Shown: in pieces, positions 28,468 through 38,006 of the stretch | How positions within the stretch are numbered: position 1 is the stretch's first letter | How the letters are laid out: each line of letters opens with the position of its first letter | From: Peteryoungia aggregata LMG 23059 | GTDB lineage: Bacteria; Pseudomonadota; Alphaproteobacteria; Rhizobiales; Rhizobiaceae | Length of the DNA: 64,000 nucleotides | Reading direction: 5' to 3' | Assembly: GCF_030814435.1 (NCBI RefSeq) | Contig: NZ_JAUSUW010000006.1 | Coordinates: 1 to 64,000, forward strand | Made by a program: the position numbers and the translations under genes | Notes under the pieces: generated by a model | The model's database searches: none | The model's input: only the letters and a program-made list of their open reading frames with translations | What the model was told of the DNA's origin: nothing

Positions 28468-29403
28468 TCAGATGCCAGTGTTTTGATTTCGCCTTGCGGC
28501 AAGCCAACGGAAAAAGCGCCCGTCTATGGAGAGCAGTCCGAGCGCGATCAGGCCCATTCCGGCGAAATGGTTGGAGGCCAATCTTTCGCCGAGGAACAGA
28601 TAGCCGAGCAGGATGGCGCTGACGGGAATGAGCAGGGTGACGAGGGAACTGTTGATTGCGCCGCCGACAGCGAGAATGCGGAAGAAGAGGATATAGGCAA
28701 GCGCCGTGGAGAGCAGCCCGAGTCCCAGAAGCGCAGCGACGGTCGTCATTCCCGGCATCGGCAGATGCCATGGTGTATCGACCAGCGCGACCACGGGTAT
28801 CATCATCAGCGTCGTCGCCGATACCTGGCCGAATGCACTGGTAGCAGGCGAAATGCCCATGCGCCGGAAGCGCCGGCCGAAGACGCCAGCAAAGCCATAG
28901 GACAGGGCCGCACCGAGGCAGGCGAGGAGGGGCAGAAGCGGTATGGCCTCGGTCTTCACGTGGTTTCCGGCCATCAGCACTGTGACACCCAAGAACCCAA
29001 GGGCGATGCCGACGAGCTTGTTGCGCGTGATGCCTTCGTCCGATGTCAGAAAATGCGCGACGAGAATCGAGAAGATCGGTGTGGTCGCGTTGAGGATCGA
29101 GGCCAGGCCGCTGGCAATCTGGGTCTGCCCCCAGAAGAGAAGCGTGAAGGGGATGAGATTGTTGAGCAGCCCCATGCCGAAGAAGGCGGTCCAGGTGGTC
29201 GCGTCGGCGGGAAGGAACTGGCGGCTCAAGCGCAGGTAGACGAACAGGGCAAGCGCTGCGATCGACACGCGGGCCAGCACCACCGAGAGCGGCGGCAGTT
29301 CGGAGAGGGCGACTTTGGAAAAGAAGAAGGAGCCGCCCCACAGGACGGACAGTGTCAGGAGGAGAGCCCAGTCGGTGAGGCCCATGGATTGGTTCGTCTG
29401 CAT
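28468..29403 (-). CDS. EamA/DMT-family transporter
   Basis: A 311-aa inner-membrane exporter with two five-helix EamA repeats: SVLWGGSFFFSKVALSELPP (first) and LACLGAALSYGFAGVFGR (second). Such transporters usually export amino acids, drugs or metabolites; the substrate is unknown. I take ATG 29403 (MQTNQSMG) as start; ATG 29385 is also possible and neither has a strong Shine-Dalgarno. It is divergent from the Ada-like regulator. Confidence 0.88.
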   Translation of the reverse strand: MQTNQSMGLTDWALLLTLSVLWGGSFFFSKVALSELPPLSVVLARVSIAALALFVYLRLSRQFLPADATTWTAFFGMGLLNNLIPFTLLFWGQTQIASGLASILNATTPIFSILVAHFLTSDEGITRNKLVGIALGFLGVTVLMAGNHVKTEAIPLLPLLACLGAALSYGFAGVFGRRFRRMGISPATSAFGQVSATTLMMIPVVALVDTPWHLPMPGMTTVAALLGLGLLSTALAYILFFRILAVGGAINSSLVTLLIPVSAILLGYLFLGERLASNHFAGMGLIALGLLSIDGRFFRWLAARRNQNTGI

Positions 29404-29517
29404 GCGATGGTTCCACGGTGGATCGGTTGGCCATGAGTGACCCGCCGAACCGCGATTTGCTCGCCGGATTCGGACTCTGTCCTTTTGGCGCTCTAAACGC
29501 TGATGTAATCTCGGGTC

Positions 29518-30102
29518 ATGAGCTTGGATATCCACCAATGTGAGCGGGCATGGCTTGCGCGTGATCCCCAGTTTGACGGCCGGTTCTTTATCGGCGTTCG
29601 AACAACCGGGATCTATTGCCGTTGTGTCTGCCCGGTGCGCCAGCCTTATCGCTGCAATATCGAATTCCTGCCGAGCGCGGCTGCTGCCGAACTTGCGGGC
29701 TATAGGCCTTGTCTTCGCTGCCGGCCCGAAACGGCCCCTTTCAGCCCGGCCTGGAAGGGCAGTGCGGCCATCGTCGAACGGGCAGCTCGACTGATCCGCG
29801 AGGAAGGCGCACTGGATGCGCCGGGTGCGACTGTCGAAGCGCTTGCTGCTCGGGTTGGCGTGGGCGGACGGCATCTGACGCGGCTGTTTCAAAAGCATCT
29901 CGGCGCAAGCCCGCTGCAGGTGGCAAAAACGGCGCGGGTGCAGCGTGCCAAGCGCTTGCTGACCGGCACTGATATGCCGATCACCGAGATTGCGCTGCAG
30001 GCGGGTTTTGGAAGCGTCAGGCGGTTCAATGCCGTCTTTCAGGAGGTGTACAAACGACCGCCGACGGCGATCAAACGGAGTTCAGCGCCACGCTCCTCGT
30101 GA
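29518..30102 (+). CDS. Ada-type regulator: methyl-accepting Zn domain plus AraC HTH
   Basis: A 194-aa protein like Bacillus AdaA. The N-terminal Ada zinc domain has four cysteines in TGIYCRCVCPVRQP and YRPCLRCRPE; one accepts methyl groups from DNA methylphosphotriesters and converts the protein to an activator. The AraC-type HTH (about 82-185) has ATVEALAARVGVGGRHLTRL and ITEIALQAGFGSVRRFN. The C-terminal O6-methylguanine methyltransferase domain of E. coli Ada and the AlkA domain are absent, and no ogt or alkA gene is adjacent. YCRCVCPVR has an additional cysteine compared with the usual YCRPSCPAR. Confidence 0.88.
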   Translation: MSLDIHQCERAWLARDPQFDGRFFIGVRTTGIYCRCVCPVRQPYRCNIEFLPSAAAAELAGYRPCLRCRPETAPFSPAWKGSAAIVERAARLIREEGALDAPGATVEALAARVGVGGRHLTRLFQKHLGASPLQVAKTARVQRAKRLLTGTDMPITEIALQAGFGSVRRFNAVFQEVYKRPPTAIKRSSAPRSS

Positions 30103-30140
30103 TCGTCTCTGTCGCGCCGTGACCTTTGCCCGGACAGAGA

Positions 30141-30170
30141 AATGGCCGGGGATGAGCCGGCCATTCTGTT
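30141..30170. terminator. Hairpin terminator between convergent genes
   Basis: AATGGCCGG / CCGGCCATT stem extended by ACAG / CTGT, then TTTT on the plus strand. It mainly terminates the Ada-like gene and may also slow the opposing TPP-enzyme transcript. Confidence 0.75.
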
Positions 30171-30186
30171 TTGATTCAAGTGTCTG

Positions 30187-31839
30187 TCAGGCTTTGTTGC
30201 GAATTTGAGTCAAGGTGCGGCTTGGCGTGATCGCTTCCGGGTCGAGCTTGATCTCGATGATCGCAGGCTTGCCGGAGGCGCGGGCGCGCAGGAAGGCGGG
30301 GGCGAAGTCTTCGGTCTTTTCGACGGTTTCGCCGTGGCCGCCATAGGCCTTGGCGAGTGCGGCGAAATCGGGGTTTGTCAGGTCAGTGGCGCTGACGCGG
30401 CCCGGATATTCGCGCTCCTGATGCATGCGGATCGTGCCATACATGCTGTTGTTGATGACCAGCGTGATGATCGGCAGGTTGTAGCGGATGGCGGTCGCGA
30501 ATTCCTGGCCATGCATCATGAAGCAGCCGTCACCGGCAAAACAGATGACTTCACGCTCAGGGAACAACTGCTTGGCGGCGACGGCTGCCGGAAGGCCATA
30601 GCCCATCGAGCCGGAGGTCGGGGCTGCCTGGGTGTTGAAAGCCTGGAAGCGGTGGAAACGATGCAGCCAGGTGGCGTAATTGCCGGCGCCATTGGTGAAG
30701 ATCGCGTCCTTTGGCGTGTTGGCTTCGATCCACTCCATGATCGGGCCCATCTGCACGGCGCCGGGGCCTGCCTTGGGCGGTGTGGACCAGGCGAGATAGG
30801 CGGCGTGCATGCTCTCGGTGCGCCCGGCCCATGTGGGGGCGGCGGGTGCCTCGAGGATTCCGAGTGCTGCGACGAACTCCTCAGGCGCGGCACAGATGGC
30901 CAGATCGGCGCGGTAGACGCGACCGAGTTCGGAAGGATCCGGGTGGATATGGACCAGCTTTTGCGCCGGGTAGGGGATGTCCATCAGCGTATAGGAGGAG
31001 GACGGCATTTCGGAGAAACGGCTGCCGAGCAGGATGAGGAGGTCTGCTTCCTTCACTTCCCTAGCCAGCGCCGGGTTGATGCCGATGCCGACATCACCGG
31101 CATAGGAGGGATGCAGGTGATCGAAGAGCATCTGGCGGCGGAAGGAGCAGCCGACCGGCAGCTTGAACTTTTCCGCAAAGGCCTCGATGCCGGCGACCGA
31201 AGTCTCGCTCCAGCGGGTGCCGCCGAGAACCACCATCGGGCGTTTGGCGGTCTTCAGCATCTCGCCGAGGGCCGCAATCTGGGACGGGCCGGGATGGGCC
31301 TCGACAGGGGTGTGGGGCTTCGCTTCCGGGGCTTCGACCTCGTCGAGCAGCATGTCCTCGGGCAGCGTCAGCACGACCGGGCCGGGGCGGCCTGATGTGG
31401 CGACGGCAAAGGCGCGGGTGACGAATTCCGGGATGCGGCGGGCGTCATCGATCTCGCCGACCCATTTGGCAAATTCTGTGAAGGCGCGGCGGTATTCGAC
31501 TTCCTGAAAGGCTTCGCGCTCCTTCATGTCGCGACCGATCTGGCCGATCAAGAGGATCATCGGGATCGAATCCTGCTTTGCGACATGCAGGCCGGCAGAG
31601 GCGTTCGTCGCGCCCGGACCGCGGGTGACCATGCAGATGCCGGGTTTGCCGGTGAGGCGACCCCAGGTGTCGGCCATCATCGCGGCCCCCCCTTCCTGAC
31701 GGCAGACCAGCGTCTCGATGCCGCTGTCTTTCAGCGCGTCGAGCACGGCCAGATAGCTTTCGCCGGGAACGCAGGACACGCGTTCGACGCCGTTGGCCTT
31801 CAAGGCTTCGACGATCAGGGCTCCGCCGGTTCTCTTCAT
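30187..31839 (-). CDS. Thiamine-diphosphate-dependent enzyme, acetolactate-synthase-like
   Basis: A 550-aa protein of the ALS/benzoylformate-decarboxylase superfamily: N-terminal PYR domain with catalytic Glu in CRQEGGAAMMA, a central FAD/CoA-like domain, and a C-terminal TPP domain with FAGDGCFMMHGQEFATAIRY (GDG..N motif; I quote the motif end at INN). It has no regulatory subunit next to it. Its start overlaps the CoA-transferase stop by four bases, so the pair is a functional unit. An oxalyl-CoA-decarboxylase role would fit the pairing, but its C-terminal sequence (MYGTIRMHQEREYP) is unlike known OXC. Substrate unassigned. Confidence 0.87.
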   Translation of the reverse strand: MKRTGGALIVEALKANGVERVSCVPGESYLAVLDALKDSGIETLVCRQEGGAAMMADTWGRLTGKPGICMVTRGPGATNASAGLHVAKQDSIPMILLIGQIGRDMKEREAFQEVEYRRAFTEFAKWVGEIDDARRIPEFVTRAFAVATSGRPGPVVLTLPEDMLLDEVEAPEAKPHTPVEAHPGPSQIAALGEMLKTAKRPMVVLGGTRWSETSVAGIEAFAEKFKLPVGCSFRRQMLFDHLHPSYAGDVGIGINPALAREVKEADLLILLGSRFSEMPSSSYTLMDIPYPAQKLVHIHPDPSELGRVYRADLAICAAPEEFVAALGILEAPAAPTWAGRTESMHAAYLAWSTPPKAGPGAVQMGPIMEWIEANTPKDAIFTNGAGNYATWLHRFHRFQAFNTQAAPTSGSMGYGLPAAVAAKQLFPEREVICFAGDGCFMMHGQEFATAIRYNLPIITLVINNSMYGTIRMHQEREYPGRVSATDLTNPDFAALAKAYGGHGETVEKTEDFAPAFLRARASGKPAIIEIKLDPEAITPSRTLTQIRNKA

Positions 31840-33035
31840 TTCATCTTCCTTTCCAGCTCGGCCAGTTCGGCCAGAATGTCTTCACCATGCTCGCCGATGC
31901 GCGGGCTTGGGCGCTCGTAGCGCAGGGGGGTCTCTGAGAGCACGATCGGGGTGCGCACGCTCGGGATCACAGTGCCCTTGTCGTCGGTCAGCTCGATCTT
32001 CAGGCCGCGCGCCTGAACCTGCGGGTCGGCGAACATTTCCTCGATCGAGTTGATCGGTCCTGCCGGCACGGCATTGGCCTCACAGGCGGAGAGCAGATCG
32101 CGCTTCGGCCACTTCATGGTTTCTGTGGTGACGATGCGGCGGACCTCGACCTTGTTGGCGACACGGGCCTTGTTGGTGGCGAAACGCTCGTCCTCGGCGA
32201 CGGAGGGGATGCCCAGAATGGTGCAGAGGCGCCTGAACTGCCCGTCATTGCCGACTGCAAGGATCAGGTGTCCATCTGATGTCGGCACCACTTCATAGGG
32301 GCTGATATTGGGATGGGCATTGCCAAGCCGGGTCGGCGGCTTGCCCGAGATCAGGTAGTTCATGTTCTGGTTGGCAAGCACCGCCGACATGACGTCGAGC
32401 AGGGCCATGTCGACGAACTGGCCTTGGCCGGTTTTCATGACATGGATCAGGGCCGCCTGGATGGCGGTCACCGCATAGATGCCGGTGAAGATGTCGGCGA
32501 TGGCAACGCCTGCCTTCATCGGTTCGCCGTCCTTCTCGCCGGTGATCGACATGAAGCCGGACATGCCCTGGACGATGTAGTCGTAGCCGGCGAAATCGGC
32601 ATAGGGGCCGTTCTGGCCAAAGCCTGTTATCGAGCAATAGACGAGCTTCGGCTTGATCGCCTTCAGGCTCTCATAGTCGAGGCCGTATTTCTCAAGGCCG
32701 CCGCGCTTGAAGTTCTCGATGACGACATCGGCAGAGGCACAGAGGCGGCGGACCGTTTCCTGGCCTTCCGGCGTCTTGAGGTCGACCGCGATGGAGCGCT
32801 TGTTGCGGTTGGTCGAATGGTAATAGGCGGCCGAAAGGTTTTCGCCGTCTGCGCCCTCAACGAAGGGGGGACCCCAGGCGCGGGTATCGTCGCCGCCTTC
32901 GGGGTTTTCCACCTTGATCACATCGGCGCCGAGATCGGCGAGCATCTGGCCTGCCCATGGGCCGGCAAGCACGCGGGCAAGTTCGATCACGCGGATGCCT
33001 GATAGCGGGGGCTTGGGCGTGTGGCTGTCGGTCAT
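31836..33035 (-). CDS. CaiB/BaiF family III CoA-transferase
   Basis: A 399-aa enzyme transferring CoA between carboxylic acids. GIRVIELARVLAGPWAGQML and ADLGADVIKVENPEGGDD are hallmark N-terminal motifs. The catalytic Asp is probably in VDMALLDVMSAV, and YNYISG-like residues are in the C-terminal half. GGAAGG lies four bases before ATG 33035. Family members include formyl-CoA:oxalate, succinyl-CoA:(R)-benzylsuccinate and mesaconyl-CoA transferases, so the substrate needs experiment. It is upstream in the operon and coupled to the TPP enzyme. Confidence 0.92.
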   Translation of the reverse strand: MTDSHTPKPPLSGIRVIELARVLAGPWAGQMLADLGADVIKVENPEGGDDTRAWGPPFVEGADGENLSAAYYHSTNRNKRSIAVDLKTPEGQETVRRLCASADVVIENFKRGGLEKYGLDYESLKAIKPKLVYCSITGFGQNGPYADFAGYDYIVQGMSGFMSITGEKDGEPMKAGVAIADIFTGIYAVTAIQAALIHVMKTGQGQFVDMALLDVMSAVLANQNMNYLISGKPPTRLGNAHPNISPYEVVPTSDGHLILAVGNDGQFRRLCTILGIPSVAEDERFATNKARVANKVEVRRIVTTETMKWPKRDLLSACEANAVPAGPINSIEEMFADPQVQARGLKIELTDDKGTVIPSVRTPIVLSETPLRYERPSPRIGEHGEDILAELAELERKMK

Positions 33036-33190
33036 CAGGCCTTCCATACGGCATGCGCTTGCTGTCATCAGCGCCTTTGCGCTTTGTCATGACAAGAACT
33101 GTTGTCAAAAGAGCTATAGCGCCGCCTTATGCTGGTCGCACTTGATTTTCTCTCATGGCATCATTCCGTTTCGGCAAGAGCCTGCGCGGA

Positions 33191-34117
33191 TCAGAATCCC
33201 AGATTGTCGAGCCAGGTCAGGATGTCGGCGATCGGTTTTTCACGGCCGATCTCGTTCAGCGTCTCATGCCGCATCCCGTCATAGACCAGTATCTCGACAT
33301 CGGTCATTCCCACATCCAGCATGCGCTGGCCGAGCCATCGGATTTCGCGGCCCTTGTTTGTGGCGGGATCTTCAGCCCCACCGACGAGATAGACCGGCAG
33401 ACGCTGGGGAAGGCGCTCAAGCCTCTCCGTGGCGGCGCCGGCGAAGGTCAGGCGAAAGATATCGCGCCACATGGAAACACTCGCATCGAAACCGCAGAGC
33501 GGATCGGCGATGTAGGCGTCCACTTCCTTTTGATCATGCGAGAGCCAGTCGAAGGCCGTGCGATGGCCGGGAATGGCGCGGCCCCAGGCGGCGAACGTCG
33601 CCTTGGGCAGTATCATGGAGGGGACATCGGACCCCTTCAGCATCTGTTCGAGATAAAGGACGCCCTGGGCGACGCGACCGGCAAGGCCGGGATTGAAATT
33701 GGAGTTCCAGATCGACAGGGCAGAGAAGGCCTGCGGGTGTTCTGTTGCCACGTTGAGTGCGATCAGGCCGCCCATGGAGTGGCCAAGCAGCACGACCGGG
33801 AGGCCCGGATGTGCCTGAGCCGCGAAGTCGCGCAGCGCGATCACATCCGCCACGACTTTCGCGCAGCCACCCGTCCGTGCGAACATTCCGGGTACCGTAT
33901 CCGGGGCAGTGGTTTCGCCATGGCCGCGATGGTCGTGGGCATAGACGTGATACCCACGCTTTGCCAGCGCTCCCGCAAATCCCTCGTAGCGGCGGGAATG
34001 CTCGGCAAGGCCGTGGCAGATGAGGATGATCGCGCGCGGAGTGGCCTCAGCCAAATGGCGATGATAGGCGAGACGCGCGCCGCTTGCGCTGTCCAGCCAG
34101 TGTCGCTCTGCAAACAT
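33191..34117 (-). CDS. Alpha/beta hydrolase, monoacylglycerol lipase-like
   Basis: A 308-aa serine hydrolase of the Hydrolase_4 (lysophospholipase/PldB) group. CHGLAEHSRRYEGFAGAL supplies the oxyanion region, nucleophile Ser is in LGHSMGG, and the late DGMRHETLNE carries the catalytic His; the Asp is likely in GGAEDPATN. AGGGGGCGA lies about six bases before ATG 34117; a second ATG 18 codons upstream is less likely. No signal peptide, so it probably acts on intracellular lysophospholipids or monoacylglycerols. Confidence 0.88.
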   Translation of the reverse strand: MFAERHWLDSASGARLAYHRHLAEATPRAIILICHGLAEHSRRYEGFAGALAKRGYHVYAHDHRGHGETTAPDTVPGMFARTGGCAKVVADVIALRDFAAQAHPGLPVVLLGHSMGGLIALNVATEHPQAFSALSIWNSNFNPGLAGRVAQGVLYLEQMLKGSDVPSMILPKATFAAWGRAIPGHRTAFDWLSHDQKEVDAYIADPLCGFDASVSMWRDIFRLTFAGAATERLERLPQRLPVYLVGGAEDPATNKGREIRWLGQRMLDVGMTDVEILVYDGMRHETLNEIGREKPIADILTWLDNLGF

Positions 34118-34257
34118 TCCGATCGCCCCCTGCTTTTTCTCCTGTTTTGCCTGCCGCGTCCGGTCTGTCAATCAATGCCGCAGGTCGAGGGCAAAGGAAT
34201 TTTTCATGCCTTTGCGTCTAGCTTCCGTGGCGTCTTGCGAAAGGTCAGGGAACAGGC

Positions 34258-36042
34258 ATGGTGGAGAATGAACGATCGGCAACCGGAGATGCGGGTCTGC
34301 GGCCGTTCGTCGTTCTCGCGGGTCTGCTGCTGCTCATGCTGGCTTTTGACAGGCTCGACGGTTCATCGTTCTTCGGCGACATCGACGATGATCTGCGCCT
34401 CCTGCAACTGAAGCATTTGATGGCGACGGGTGGCTGGTATGACCTCAGTCTGCCGATGATCCAGTCACCCGAGATCTATCTCTCTCCATGGTCGCGCCTG
34501 ATTGATCTGCCCTATGCCGCGATTGCCGCGATCCTCGGTCCATTCTTCGGGCTGGATCTTGCATTGCTTGTCGCAACGCAGGTCTGGCCACCGATCATGC
34601 TGCTTGTCTTCACCGGCCTCATGGTGCGGACGGTGCAAGCCCTGACGTCTCCGGAGGCGCCTAGTGTTCCCGTCTGGCTAGTGCTCGGTTTCGTGCTGAT
34701 CTTTGCGGCAGGCGAATTCTCACCGGGGCGCATAGATCACCACAATGGCCAGATCCTGGCGATGATGATGATCCTGCTCGGTCTGGCCCGGGAAGGGGGA
34801 CGCGGCGGCCGCTTCGTCGGGACGGGTGCTGCCCTGTCTCTCGTCATCGGTCTGGAATGCCTGCCGTTCGTTGCAGTTGCCCTTGCGCTGGTCGCGATGG
34901 GTTACGTTCTGAGGGTCCCGTTCTCCCGCCAGACATTGGCCGAGACCGGTGCCTCCATGATGCTGGTATCGCTGGTTTCCGGGCTGGTTTTCCTGGGGCC
35001 TGCGGGCATGCTGCAGACGGCATGTGATGCGTATTCCGCGCCGTATCTTGCCGCCCTGTGTGGCTTTGGCGCCTGCTTCTGGTTCTGTGCCCTGCTCCTG
35101 CCAGACGGAGCTACGGCTCTGCCACGCTTGCTGGCGCTTGCTGTCTCCGGCGTGCTTGTCGCTTGCGGCCTCGTTCTTCTGTTTCCGTCCTGCCTTGATG
35201 GCCCCTATCAGATGATCGATCCGGTCTCCCGCTTTTACTGGTTCGAGCGGATCGGCCAGGAGCAAGGCCTTTTCGGATTTCGGCAGATGGGCCAAGCGAC
35301 GACAGCCGTGCTGGCGATGCTGGCGCTTTTGACGCTCATCGCTTTCTTCGCTTGTCCCTGCTGGCGGCAGGAGACACGACGCAGTGCGCGGCACTGGGCT
35401 GCTTTTCTGTTTGCCTGCAGTTCCCTCGTAACGACCCTGATCCTGATCCGCTATGTCCGGTTTCCTGCGGCGCTGATGCCTGTTTTCCTGCCGCTGGCGC
35501 TCATGGTCTGCGCGGAGATGCTCTCGACGGCGCAGGGGCGATGGGCGAAGGCGGTCGTGATCACACCTCTCCTGGTGCTGGCCACTGCCTTGGTTGGCCT
35601 CCATATCCTGGTGCCTCATCGTCCGGTTGAGGAGGACGCGGTCTGGCTCATGTCTATGGATGATTGTCGCGGCGAGGACTTCGGCGATCTGACGGGGCTC
35701 GCACCCGGTCGTGTCCTGGCGCCTTTGGGGATTGGTATTCCCCTGGCAGCGCATGTGCCGGACGGTGTATCGGTTATGGCGATCCCGTTTCATCGGGCAG
35801 CCAATGGCATCCGGCTCAGCTTCACCGCCTTTGCTGGATCTGATGCTTCTATGCGTCGGGCTGCAATTGATGAAGCCGATTACATTGCGGTCTGCCAGTT
35901 GCCTTTCCCCGTTGCGTCCGAAGAGGCGCCGCTCTATGCCGCGCTGGTCGGCGGGAAAGACTGGCCGGGGCTGGTGCCGCTTCCGACGGCGGAGCCGGGT
36001 CGCCTGAGGATCTACCGGGTCGCGCATGACGCATTGAAGTGA
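34258..36042 (+). CDS. Polytopic membrane protein, GT-C glycosyltransferase-like
   Basis: A 594-aa protein with about 11-12 hydrophobic segments. After the first helix comes DIDDDLRLLQLKHLMATGGW, an acidic DxD-like loop typical of GT-C enzymes, and later SPGRIDHHNGQILAMMM, a motif also found in oligosaccharyl-transferase-like proteins. A soluble periplasmic C-terminus (about 440-594) follows. It could transfer a lipid-linked sugar to an envelope glycan or protein. No glycan gene cluster is adjacent. Function is unassigned. Confidence 0.6.
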   Translation: MVENERSATGDAGLRPFVVLAGLLLLMLAFDRLDGSSFFGDIDDDLRLLQLKHLMATGGWYDLSLPMIQSPEIYLSPWSRLIDLPYAAIAAILGPFFGLDLALLVATQVWPPIMLLVFTGLMVRTVQALTSPEAPSVPVWLVLGFVLIFAAGEFSPGRIDHHNGQILAMMMILLGLAREGGRGGRFVGTGAALSLVIGLECLPFVAVALALVAMGYVLRVPFSRQTLAETGASMMLVSLVSGLVFLGPAGMLQTACDAYSAPYLAALCGFGACFWFCALLLPDGATALPRLLALAVSGVLVACGLVLLFPSCLDGPYQMIDPVSRFYWFERIGQEQGLFGFRQMGQATTAVLAMLALLTLIAFFACPCWRQETRRSARHWAAFLFACSSLVTTLILIRYVRFPAALMPVFLPLALMVCAEMLSTAQGRWAKAVVITPLLVLATALVGLHILVPHRPVEEDAVWLMSMDDCRGEDFGDLTGLAPGRVLAPLGIGIPLAAHVPDGVSVMAIPFHRAANGIRLSFTAFAGSDASMRRAAIDEADYIAVCQLPFPVASEEAPLYAALVGGKDWPGLVPLPTAEPGRLRIYRVAHDALK

Positions 36043-36168
36043 TAGCGAGGTCCGGTTCCTGGGGGGAAGAGGCAGAAAAACCCGGCATCCTGGCCCGGTC
36101 TGCATTGCTCCCTCGACGCAATTCGCCTACATAGCGGCAAATTCCCATTCCCGCCGGAGCAAGACCCC

Positions 36169-37818
<1,650 letters not shown>

Positions 37819-37846
37819 GCCATCCATACAAGACCACGATCGCTGT

Positions 37847-37874
37847 GGCCGGCTTCGAAAGGAGCCGGCCATTT
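37847..37874 (+). terminator. Rho-independent terminator after ettA
   Basis: GGCCGGCT / AGCCGGCC stem with an 8-base loop, then ATTTT. Confidence 0.75.
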
Positions 37875-38006
37875 TGGTTTCTGCCCCTTGAAGTCCGGCC
37901 TGAATCCTATCGTATTTTAGCAATTCTTTAATTTGCGTTGCGTACGGTTTTCTCGTTTGGTCTGGTGCGTTCCGCCGCCACGACCTGTGCTGCTCGAGGA
38001 GGCATT

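Noticed and set aside
30187..33035. Assignment of the pair as formyl-CoA transferase plus oxalyl-CoA decarboxylase
   Set aside because: The context fits but the TPP enzyme's C-terminal sequence does not match the OXC pattern I know; left unassigned.
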